NCBI GenBank assembly: GCA_045654565.1
Contig: JAZONP010000210.1
Coordinates: 1-11,807, forward strand
Length of the DNA: 11,807 nucleotides
Source of the DNA: UBA1189 sp045654565
GTDB lineage: Bacteria > Bacteroidota > Bacteroidia > Bacteroidales > Bacteroidaceae
Reading direction: 5' to 3'
In this document: positions 1 to 7,150 of the stretch, piece after piece
Layout: each line of letters begins with the position of its first letter
How positions within the stretch are numbered: the stretch's first letter is position 1
Translations under genes and position numbers: made by a program
Notes under the pieces: model-generated
Database searches by the model: none
What the model was told of the DNA's origin: nothing
What the model saw: only the letters and a program-made list of their open reading frames with translations

Positions 1-2671
1 GTATGTAGATGCCGCGGCTGAGGCCTTCGGCCGCGTCTTGCAGGACATTGGCCTTCAGCAGCACTCCGTCTATGGAGTATATGTCCACTGACGGCTCCGT
101 TGCTTCAAGTACTGAGGTGGCGGTGGCGGGGTCGCCTCCAAGGTACTCTAAACGGAAGTTGTCGAAGCAGCACCAACTGTCGTACTTTGATGTTGAGGTG
201 ATCAGTCCTATGCGTAGTGATTTGTTGGTGATATCAACCTTGAGCGTATTCCAGTATGCATCGTCCTCAAAGCATACTGACGCGGCATACATGCTATTGG
301 CATAGCCATTCTTGAGGTCGAGTGTGCCGAAGCTTGCGGCATCGCTGTTCAATGGGTAGCAGTAGAGTGACTTGAGGTCTTGTGACTTGGTTCCCGCGCG
401 CAGCTTGGCGGGTATGGTCTCCTTGCCACTGTTATAGGCACTGCCACCATCGTTTTCTCCCGTGCGGTAGAGTGCCTGCACACTTACTTCGTACTGTCCG
501 TTCTTGAGAGGCTTGACGGTTTGGAACATGCTGAAATTGGTGTTCCAGAACTCTCCCACACCTGACCGTACGGTGGGTGAGGTATTCCATCCATTGCCAT
601 CGGCATCAAATGTGGGGTTGGTTATCATGAAGGTCACATCCCACGATTTGCCCTCCAAGGGATTAGCCTCTATGGAGGTGTGGTATTCGATGGCTTTTTC
701 TTGCAGTTGGGTCAGCAGGGCCGACATCTCGCTGGCCGACTTTGCTGTTGAGATGCCTGATGTCACGACATCGATGGTTGCCATGAGGGTGAGCCCCATA
801 TCGCTGTCTTCCGAGTTGGCGATGTTGCTTCGGCATACCTCTGCCAGCGACTCTATAGAGGGGTATATGGCTATTGCCTCTAAGGCGTCGTCATAAGCCT
901 GCTGAAGGGCTTTGATAGCCGACTGGTAGGCCGCGGCCGTCTCTTCCGTGGGCTGTACATCGGTCAGGGCTTGCTGTAAAGCCTGCTTGATGCCCTCGGG
1001 GAGGTCGTCCTCAAGCAACAGCTCTATTTTTCCTCTGGCGCTTTCCAATTGTTGTTCGTAGAGTTCCAGCGAGTTCTTTCTTGCCAATACCATACAGTCG
1101 ACATTGGGCATCCATGCTGATGGGTTGTAGAGACGTATGACATTCTCTCCGGGTTGGAGTGTCACGGTCGTTTCCACTCTGGCCACGGTATTCCATCCGC
1201 CCGAGTTGACTGATAGCACCTGCGCCTCACCGCCATTGACTTGCAGATACACATTTCGGGCTTCTCCGCTGATATAGCTCAATGTCAGTGTATATTCGCC
1301 ACCCTCCTGGCTATATACGTGGCGCCACTGCAGGTCATTCTCGCCTCTGCGTCCCAACCAGCTGGCCATGGCTCCTCCCGAGCAGTAGCTGGCCTCTTCA
1401 TAGATGCCAGTCTCTGACGACTGGTTATTTGTCAGCTCCTGATAGGCGCTGAGCCATGCTGTCTCGCCTTCGTATGTGGAGCGCTCGTAACGTTTCTCGG
1501 CAGTCAACAGATAAATTCGTGTGCCGTGAGCCGGTACGGTGACGTTCATTGCTGCGGCAAAGGTGCCCATATCTCTGCGTTCAAACAGGTCGCGCACCGC
1601 GACCTTGCCTCCCAGGTTGAGGCTGAGGAAGTCTACCTGGCGCACCACCTCGTTGTCGGTGGGGTTATATACTGCAATGGCGCGGGTAGGGCCATATAGT
1701 GTCTGTACGTCCTTCACCAGCAGGTAGGCGCCTCCCACCTTGTCCACCACGTATGCCTGCAGTCCCAGTTCGTCTTGGTTGAGTGCTATGAGCTCGGGGT
1801 TGGTCATCAGCTCCAGCGCTTCGGGAGTGATGGTAGTCATGTCGCATCCTATCAGCAGTGGAGAACTCATGATGCACCACATGCCGAAGTGTGTCTTGTC
1901 TTCCTCTGTGGTGAGTCCGCGCCCCACCTCGAGCATGTCCATGTCATTGTACTTGCCTTCCGTGGCGTAGGCCGATAGGTAGAGGTTTTGCCCCACGATG
2001 CTCTTGATGGAGTTCCATCCCAGATAGATGTCTTCGGAGATGCGCCAAGAGGTCGCCACGTCGTGTACCCATGTGCCGGGAAATGCCCATCGGCAGACGT
2101 TCAGCCTGACATCGGTTCGGCCGGTATTCTTTATGGCTTCAGATATGGCCGTGTAGCGCTCCTTCTCTGAGAGCGAAAGTTGCTCGGAGTTGTGTCCGGG
2201 CGATCCTCCACAGAAGTCCACCTTGATGAAGTCGAAGTTCAGCTCCTTGAAGTAGAGGTCTATGTCCTCTTGGTCGTGCCCATATAGGCCCACTCCCTCA
2301 CCGATCTTGTCGCCTCCCCAGTATGAGGCGCAAGTGTTCTTTCCTGCATCGGAGTAGATGCCAGCCTTCAGACCCTTGTCGTGGATGTAGTCCACTACAG
2401 TGCGCATACCATTGGGAAATCGTGTGGGGTGTATCAGCAGGTGTCCCTCACTGTCGCGTCCGCCGAAGAAACCGTCGTCGATGTTTACGTAGATGTACCC
2501 TGCATCCTTCAGCCCAGTATTCACCAGAGCATCTGCTTGCGACTTGATGATCGATTCACTAATCTGAAAACCATAGGCGTTCCACGAGCTCCATCCCATG
2601 GTGGGAGTGTCGTATGCCCATGCGCTTGTCGCTGCGAAAGCGCATGCCAATGCTGCAAAAATCTTCTTCAT
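1..2671 (-). CDS. GH27 alpha-galactosidase-like secreted glycoside hydrolase with carbohydrate-binding modules (C-terminus cut by window edge)
   Basis: I translated 890 codons from the ATG at 2671 to the left edge with no stop. Residues 1-19 are a Sec signal peptide ending SAWA. The GH27 barrel follows (about 20-300), with the family opening TPTMGWSSWN and GIYSDAG. By alignment with human alpha-galactosidase A, D152 in FIKVDFCGG is the nucleophile and D214 in WRISEDI is the acid/base. Residues 305-392 fit the usual C-terminal beta-sandwich. Residues 398-530 resemble a CBM6/CBM35-type module, 531-665 are predicted helical, and 675-845 are a second beta-rich, possibly galactose-binding module. 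The tail (DIYSIDGV then GLSRGIYI) matches the end of Prevotella exported proteins, so probably only a few residues are missing. Expected role: hydrolysis of terminal alpha-galactosides outside the cytoplasm. GH27 also contains alpha-N-acetylgalactosaminidases and beta-L-arabinopyranosidases, so the substrate is open. The family call is firm. Confidence 0.93.
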   Translation of the reverse strand, partial: MKKIFAALACAFAATSAWAYDTPTMGWSSWNAYGFQISESIIKSQADALVNTGLKDAGYIYVNIDDGFFGGRDSEGHLLIHPTRFPNGMRTVVDYIHDKGLKAGIYSDAGKNTCASYWGGDKIGEGVGLYGHDQEDIDLYFKELNFDFIKVDFCGGSPGHNSEQLSLSEKERYTAISEAIKNTGRTDVRLNVCRWAFPGTWVHDVATSWRISEDIYLGWNSIKSIVGQNLYLSAYATEGKYNDMDMLEVGRGLTTEEDKTHFGMWCIMSSPLLIGCDMTTITPEALELMTNPELIALNQDELGLQAYVVDKVGGAYLLVKDVQTLYGPTRAIAVYNPTDNEVVRQVDFLSLNLGGKVAVRDLFERRDMGTFAAAMNVTVPAHGTRIYLLTAEKRYERSTYEGETAWLSAYQELTNNQSSETGIYEEASYCSGGAMASWLGRRGENDLQWRHVYSQEGGEYTLTLSYISGEARNVYLQVNGGEAQVLSVNSGGWNTVARVETTVTLQPGENVIRLYNPSAWMPNVDCMVLARKNSLELYEQQLESARGKIELLLEDDLPEGIKQALQQALTDVQPTEETAAAYQSAIKALQQAYDDALEAIAIYPSIESLAEVCRSNIANSEDSDMGLTLMATIDVVTSGISTAKSASEMSALLTQLQEKAIEYHTSIEANPLEGKSWDVTFMITNPTFDADGNGWNTSPTVRSGVGEFWNTNFSMFQTVKPLKNGQYEVSVQALYRTGENDGGSAYNSGKETIPAKLRAGTKSQDLKSLYCYPLNSDAASFGTLDLKNGYANSMYAASVCFEDDAYWNTLKVDITNKSLRIGLITSTSKYDSWCCFDNFRLEYLGGDPATATSVLEATEPSVDIYSIDGVLLKANVLQDAAEGLSRGIYI

Positions 2672-2697
2672 ATGTTTTGTCGGTGATTAGATTTCTG

Positions 2698-2705
2698 CAA
2701 ATTTA
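2698..2705 (-). promoter_or_regulatory. Possible Bacteroidota -7 box for the GH27 gene
   Basis: On the minus strand this reads TAAATTTG, an exact fit to the TAnnTTTG -7 element of the Bacteroidota housekeeping sigma factor. It ends 26 bases before the GH27 ATG, giving a short AT-rich leader. I see no good TTTG-type -33 element about 19-21 bases further upstream. The promoter call therefore rests on one box plus its position between the operon terminator and the gene. Confidence 0.4.
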
Positions 2706-2747
2706 TGAAAATAAATCTTCGGTCGTGCTCCTTCTTCTTGTTTTTTT

Positions 2748-2821
2748 GGCAATAATATAATACAGCCCTGTTCTCCTAGGCAATGACACGAAACATTCTG
2801 GACAACATCTACATTGTTCCC
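2748..2821. repeat. Short, internally deleted copy of the palindromic repeat element
   Basis: The left end, GGCAATAATATA after a run of seven T (2741-2747), matches the left terminal repeat of the longer copy next door. The right end (GGACAACATCTACATTG, 2800-2816) is a diverged form of the right terminal repeat. Only about 40 bases lie between, and the inner palindromic arms are gone except for the ATGACACGAAAC stretch. Bases 2781-2830 match 11521-11570 at 48 of 50 positions, so the same right-end sequence occurs twice in this window. It is probably a deletion derivative. Confidence 0.65.
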
Positions 2822-2833
2822 TAATTTTTTTTT

Positions 2834-3036
2834 GGCAATAATATAGCAGTTGTCCACCAACACTAAAATCTCATCGATGGTGTCATCCCGACAAAGCGAA
2901 GCGCCGAGGGATCTCGCGCAGGAACTCCGCCAGGGCACTCTGCGAGATTGCCTTTCCCTTTGGCCGGCGACCTAAAGGTTGTCTCGCTTTGCTCGAAATG
3001 ACACGAGACGTTTTGGACAACATCTATATTATTGCC
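2834..3036. mobile_element. MITE-like palindromic element with 22-bp terminal inverted repeats
   Basis: A 203-bp non-coding element. The left end (2834-2855) begins GGCAATAATATAG and ends GTTGTCC. The right end (3015-3036) is its reverse complement with two mismatches. Both ends are flanked by T runs in the same orientation (nine T at 2825-2833, eight T at 3037-3044), which suggests insertion into or duplication of a T-tract. Inside lies a second, imperfect inverted repeat: TGTCATCC near 2881 faces GAAATGACA near 2995, and GGATCTCGCG near 2909 faces CGAGAT near 2943. A second copy starts at 11652. There is no transposase, so it would be non-autonomous. Similar GTCATCCTGA...GGATCTCGCG repeats are, from memory, common between genes in Bacteroidota. 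Alternatively it is a REP-like or terminator-like repeat rather than a transposable one. Confidence 0.7.
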
Positions 3037-3076
3037 TTTTTTTTACAACGTGGGTAAAAGGCTTTGGCAAGATAAT

Positions 3077-3106
3077 GGCAAATGTTTGGCAAATGTTTGG
3101 CAAATG
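3077..3106. repeat. 11-bp tandem repeat GGCAAATGTTT
   Basis: Two full units plus eight bases of a third lie head to tail without mismatch. A related TTTTGGCAAAT occurs once at 3163-3173. The TTTGGCAAA core is nearly its own reverse complement. Function is unknown; it could be protein-binding sites or simple slippage products. Confidence 0.75.
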
Positions 3107-3111
3107 AGAAT

Positions 3112-3149
3112 ACCCCGTAACTGGTGTTGTGCTCAGCGAGTTATGGGGT
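3112..3149. other. 11-bp stem hairpin, possible structured RNA or terminator remnant
   Basis: ACCCCGTAACT (3112-3122) pairs with AGTTATGGGGT (3139-3149) with one G-T wobble, leaving a 16-base loop. Neither side has a long T run, so a terminator role is weak. It could be part of an intergenic repeat or a protein-binding palindrome. Confidence 0.4.
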
Positions 3150-3290
3150 GTTGAGACGTGCGTTTTGGCAAATCAGCCGTCTTGCGTATAGTGCTCTGTC
3201 ATACGCTTCACTTTGCGGTAATGGCAATAAAGATCAGAGGGAGATATTAATAGATGAAACACAGACTTTTTAGCACATAGTATCAGTATA

Positions 3291-3332
3291 TAAGAATAGA
3301 AGCTGCAGACGTTGCCGCAGCTTCTATTCTTA
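3291..3332 (-). terminator. Transcription terminator of the three-gene operon
   Basis: A perfect 16-bp inverted repeat, TAAGAATAGAAGCTGC at 3291-3306 against its reverse complement at 3317-3332, with a 10-base loop. On the minus strand it begins 11 bases past the stop codon (3344-3346) of the last operon gene. The descending arm is A/T-rich at its base, but no long T run follows, so it may instead act as an mRNA 3'-end stabiliser. It should insulate the downstream GH27 gene. Confidence 0.75.
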
Positions 3333-3343
3333 CAGTATCAAGA

Positions 3344-6300
3344 TTACTTCACCCTTACCCCCGTCGTCGTGTATTTCGATCCGTCGGGGAGGAGGATAAA
3401 CATCTCGCCGTACTCGAACACCTTCTGTACACGTCCAGTGTCCTCGCCAGACAAGAAGTCGATGTTCGTAATGTCAAACCTTCCCACAGGCGTAATCTTG
3501 CAGGAGTTACCTCCATCGGCTGTGCCCATACGGCCGCCAGGACCCCAATCGTTGATGATCAGTCCGTCCCTCTCGTTGGTATTGATGAAGTGCGCATTGT
3601 CAAAGTATACCACAAAAGTACCGGGATATACACCGCGCTTGAAGTACACCGCATCCTTGGCCGTAGTACCCAGCGAACCATCCTTGTTCACATACTTACA
3701 CTCTGCAGGGTGATAGAGGTAGTGAGTTGTTCCACCATCATTGCTGATAAAGGCAAACTGCTGACGCGAGTCTGCACCATCGTTTGCAAGTCCCAGCATT
3801 GTATTGATGCTCAATACCTGTCCACCTTGAGCGACAGCCCATGACACGTTGTCACGGTAGGGTAGCGTCACATGGTAGAGCGATGCGTTGTCCAGTTCAG
3901 GCACATCAGGCTGTTCTATCTCCACGAGTGCTACCGACGTGGTCAGCACCATCTCACCGGGGAAGGTGTGGCTCTGGTCATTGATTACGCCATTCTCGGT
4001 AGAGTAGGCACGTGAGAGCATTCTGAACCAGAAGGTATCGTAGCCGCCATTGGGGAGCGTCACCTCTATCCAGTGGTCCTCGGCCGGCATATTCAGCCAT
4101 GCTGAGTGGAAGTAGGTGCCCATCTGTCCATCGACCAGTGCCCCATAGCTGCCGCCATCGGGATGGTTGGGGTTCAATGTGTTGTGGTCGGCATTGGACT
4201 TGAAGCTGCTTGCCGACAACTCGATCTTATTGCCGTTCGCATCGTAGAGTTCAAACTCAGACAAGCAGAAGTACTTCGTATATCCCATCGTCCTGTTCAC
4301 GGTGAAGCGCAACTTCTCCACCTTGCCCTGGGCACGATACAGCGGTGAGGCAAAGCCTGCCACTCTCAAGTCATGAGCATGCCAGTCGGCACCCTCGATC
4401 CAGCCGTTGGCACCGGCATGATACTCCACGGTATACACCGCTTCTGCGTTCTTGACATACTCCGCATGCACAGCCAAGTCCCACACCACATTGGTGTAAT
4501 CGAAATCCCAGCCTATAAAGGTATATCCCTCACGTGTGGGATCGGCAGGAGGTGTGGCCGCTTGCCCCCATGCTACGGTTTCGACTTTCAGTACCGTACC
4601 ATCCCAATCGTAGAAGGTGACGGTATACGTATTGATGGTGAAGGTTCCGCTGACAGTCACATCATTTGCTGGCATAGTTGCAGGGAGCCCACTCCAACCG
4701 CTGAAGGTGTGACCCTCCTTCTCGGGAGCGTCAATCGCTGTGAGCACAGTGCCATAGGCAACCATTTCTTCCCGATACTTCTCGCCATCGACCATGTAGG
4801 TCAGCTTGTAGGAGTTTACCGAGTAGCTACCCTCATAAGTCACATCACGGGCAGGGACTGTCTTGGCCACCTCGCCCCAACCATCGAAGGTATATCCTTC
4901 ACGTTCGGGGACTTCGGGAACGACAATCGTTGAGCCATACTCAAGAGACTCAGAGTAGATCACCTCATCGCCAATCTTGAACGTTACACGATACGTATTG
5001 ATGGTGAAAGTTCCGCTAACAGTCACATCGTTTGCCGGCATAGTAGCGGGGAGACCACTCCAACCGCTGAAGGTGTGACCCTCCTTCTCGGGAGCGTCAA
5101 TCGCAGTGAGCGCAGTGCCATAGGCAACCATCTCTTCTCGGTACTTCTCGCCATCGACCATGTAGGTCAGCTTGTAGGAGTTCGCCGAGTAGCTACCCTC
5201 ATAAGTCACATCACGGGCAGGGACTGTCTCGGCCACCTCGCCCCAACCATCGAAGGTATATCCTTCACGTTCGGGAGCTTCGGGAACGACAATCGTTGAG
5301 CCATACTCAAGAGACTCAGAGTAGATCACCTCATCGCCAATCTTGAACGTTACACGATACGTATTGATGGTGAAGGTTCCGCTAACAGTCACATCGTTTG
5401 CCGGCATAGTAGCAGGGAGGCCAACCCAACCACTGAAGGTGTAGCCCTCCTTCGTGGGCATCGGCTCTGCGATAACTGCCGAACCATACGCATAAACTAA
5501 CGTCTTATAAACTTCTCCATCCACAACATAAGTCAAGGTGTAGCCATTTGTCACAAAAGAGCCTATTACAGTTACATCCTTTGCTGGCATAGTAGCGGGG
5601 AGCCCAATCCATCCACTGAAGGTGAAGCCCTCCTTGGTAGGAGCATTGGGTGCAGTGAGCGCAGTGCCGTAGGCGACCGTTTCTTCCCAGTACTTCTCGC
5701 CATCGACCATGTAGGTCAGCTTGTAGGAGTTCACCGAGTAGCTACCCTCATAAGTCACATCATGTGCAGGAACTGTCTCAGCCACCTCACCCCAGCCCTC
5801 GAAGGTGTATCCCTCCTTCTCGGGAGCTGCGGGTGCCACTATAGCAGTGCCATACTCAAGAGACTTAGAAGAGACCACCACATCTCCAATCTTGAAGGTC
5901 ACAAGATACTTGTTGACGGTGAAAGAGCTATTAACAGTTACATCCTTTGCCGGCATAGTAGCGGGGAGCCCAATCCATCCACTGAAGGTGTAGCCCTCCT
6001 TGGTCGGAGCATTGGGTGCAGTGAGCGCAGTGCCGTAGGCAACCGTTTCTTCCCAGTACTTCTCGCCATCGACCATGTAGGTCAGCTTGTAGGAGTTCAC
6101 CGAGTAGCTACCCTCATAAGTCACATCATGTGCAGGAACTGTCTCAGCCACCTCACCCCAGCCGTCGAAGGTGTATCCCTCCTTCTCGGGAGCTGCGGGT
6201 GCCACTATAGCAGTGCCATACTCAAGAGACTTAGAAGAGACCACCACATCACCAATCTTGAAGGTCACAAGATACTTGTTGACGGTGAAAGAGCCATTAA

Positions 6301-7150
6301 CGGTCACATCCCTTGCAGGCATAGTAGCGGGAAGTCCGCTCCATCCACTGAAGGTGTGGCCCTCTCTGGCCTCTACAGCGATGCCCTCGACCTCACTCTT
6401 GTAGAGCACACTCACTCGTTTGTATTCAACGCCATCTATTACATAGATCAAGTTATATGCATTAGGCGCAAACTTTGCAGTCAAGGTCACATGATCTTTG
6501 GCTTCGAACGTATAGGGAGTATCGGTACTACCGTCGGACCACTGTTCGAAGTGGTATCCCTCATCGGGGATGGCTTTCAGTGTCACCCTATCCCCTTCGA
6601 CGAAGATGCCACCTCCTTCTACAGAGCCTCCTTCGGTGGCCTCCACCTTTATAGTGTAGCAAGGGATTACCTTCAAGGTACCCTTTACAGGATTAACCTC
6701 AGCTGTAGTCGTAGCGTCTACAGCCAGACGGACATTGCTAAATGATACCTCATATTCGCCACTCGCCATATCAGACGTTGCCTCCAAGGAGAGCGTACAC
6801 AGGGTACCCTCATTACCCTTGAGAGGTGCTGTAGGCTGGGCATAGAACAGGATCTTTGCCGAGTTGCTTCCCTCCAGTCGGTACTCTAAGGTATGATTGG
6901 TGCTGCGCTCTTCATTCAGCGTCACATCCTTGATGGTGATGCCTTGAGGAAGAGTCACAGTAAACTGTCCGCCGGAGATTGCTACTCCACCAGCCAGCGT
7001 CACATCCAGCACTGCCTCCCTGCCTTGAGCGATAGAGGCCGGCTGCGTTGTGAGCGTAGCAGTCTGTGCCTGCACGGCAAGGCCTAAGCCCAGCCATGCC
7101 ATACAGATACACAGAGTCCTTTTCATGGTATAATTAAACAGTTTTCTCAT
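3344..7150 (-). CDS. Giant secreted repeat protein: cohesin-like, eleven Listeria-Bacteroides repeats, discoidin-like and beta-trefoil-like domains
   Basis: About 1268 aa, last gene of the operon. I chose the ATG at 7150 because it forms ATGA with the upstream stop; 7126 (MKRTLCICM) and 7156 are also possible. From 7150, a signal peptide ends AVQA at 28. A cohesin-like beta-sandwich (31-162) is followed by a divergent InlB-type repeat (163-230). Eleven tandem units of 60-61 residues (231-900) share EGYTFxGW and DVTxxGS, as in the Listeria-Bacteroides repeat family. Next is an F5/8 type C (discoidin)-like domain (about 923-1076, with TYFHSAW and DHWIEVTLP), then a beta-trefoil-like region (about 1090-1225) and a short tail (VFEYGEMF, TTTGVRVK). 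It has no catalytic motif that I recognise. The repeats probably form a long stalk presenting glycan-binding domains at the cell surface; that role is inferred. A T9SS tail is not obvious here. Confidence 0.9.
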   Translation of the reverse strand: MRKLFNYTMKRTLCICMAWLGLGLAVQAQTATLTTQPASIAQGREAVLDVTLAGGVAISGGQFTVTLPQGITIKDVTLNEERSTNHTLEYRLEGSNSAKILFYAQPTAPLKGNEGTLCTLSLEATSDMASGEYEVSFSNVRLAVDATTTAEVNPVKGTLKVIPCYTIKVEATEGGSVEGGGIFVEGDRVTLKAIPDEGYHFEQWSDGSTDTPYTFEAKDHVTLTAKFAPNAYNLIYVIDGVEYKRVSVLYKSEVEGIAVEAREGHTFSGWSGLPATMPARDVTVNGSFTVNKYLVTFKIGDVVVSSKSLEYGTAIVAPAAPEKEGYTFDGWGEVAETVPAHDVTYEGSYSVNSYKLTYMVDGEKYWEETVAYGTALTAPNAPTKEGYTFSGWIGLPATMPAKDVTVNSSFTVNKYLVTFKIGDVVVSSKSLEYGTAIVAPAAPEKEGYTFEGWGEVAETVPAHDVTYEGSYSVNSYKLTYMVDGEKYWEETVAYGTALTAPNAPTKEGFTFSGWIGLPATMPAKDVTVIGSFVTNGYTLTYVVDGEVYKTLVYAYGSAVIAEPMPTKEGYTFSGWVGLPATMPANDVTVSGTFTINTYRVTFKIGDEVIYSESLEYGSTIVVPEAPEREGYTFDGWGEVAETVPARDVTYEGSYSANSYKLTYMVDGEKYREEMVAYGTALTAIDAPEKEGHTFSGWSGLPATMPANDVTVSGTFTINTYRVTFKIGDEVIYSESLEYGSTIVVPEVPEREGYTFDGWGEVAKTVPARDVTYEGSYSVNSYKLTYMVDGEKYREEMVAYGTVLTAIDAPEKEGHTFSGWSGLPATMPANDVTVSGTFTINTYTVTFYDWDGTVLKVETVAWGQAATPPADPTREGYTFIGWDFDYTNVVWDLAVHAEYVKNAEAVYTVEYHAGANGWIEGADWHAHDLRVAGFASPLYRAQGKVEKLRFTVNRTMGYTKYFCLSEFELYDANGNKIELSASSFKSNADHNTLNPNHPDGGSYGALVDGQMGTYFHSAWLNMPAEDHWIEVTLPNGGYDTFWFRMLSRAYSTENGVINDQSHTFPGEMVLTTSVALVEIEQPDVPELDNASLYHVTLPYRDNVSWAVAQGGQVLSINTMLGLANDGADSRQQFAFISNDGGTTHYLYHPAECKYVNKDGSLGTTAKDAVYFKRGVYPGTFVVYFDNAHFINTNERDGLIINDWGPGGRMGTADGGNSCKITPVGRFDITNIDFLSGEDTGRVQKVFEYGEMFILLPDGSKYTTTGVRVK
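4451..6460 (-). repeat. Tandem 183-bp coding repeats (eleven units) with 366-bp higher-order dimers
   Basis: Eleven units encode 60-61 residues each (ten are exactly 61). Two types alternate: one with GLPATMPA-DVTV, the other with GEVAETVPA-DVTYEGSYS. Units 2-3 (6280-5915) and 4-5 (5914-5549) are nearly identical 366-bp dimers. Units 7-8 (5365-5000) and 9-10 (4999-4634) are a second nearly identical pair. Unit 6 (5548-5366) sits between the pairs and unit 11 (4633-4451) closes the array. This pattern fits repeated unequal recombination with a dimeric register. Confidence 0.92.

Larger units (their letters stand above)
3045..3290. other. Intergenic stretch without a gene: short tandem repeat and hairpin
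   Basis: I find no credible coding frame on either strand. The stretch holds the GGCAAATGTTT tandem repeat (3077-3106), a further single TTTTGGCAAAT at 3163-3173, a hairpin (3112-3149), and a weak second inverted repeat (GCGTAT near 3184 facing ATACGC). It lies between the operon terminator and the palindromic element, and carries neither a clear promoter nor a known RNA motif. Confidence 0.5.

Noticed and set aside
2687..2938. 83-codon minus-strand frame
   Set aside because: It runs through the palindromic repeat elements and T-tracts and overlaps the GH27 promoter region; its residues come from the repeats.
4373..4933. 186-codon plus-strand frame
   Set aside because: Antisense to the last repeats of the giant gene and without recognisable domains; the minus-strand protein has clear families.
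4451..6460. CRISPR-like regular repeats
   Set aside because: The period is 183 bp, the whole unit is repeated without unique spacers, and the array is in frame within a protein.
5762..6745. 327-codon open frame on the plus strand inside the giant repeat gene
   Set aside because: It is antisense to the repeats and mirrors their periodicity, has no signal peptide or domain, and open frames of this kind are a by-product of repeated sequence.
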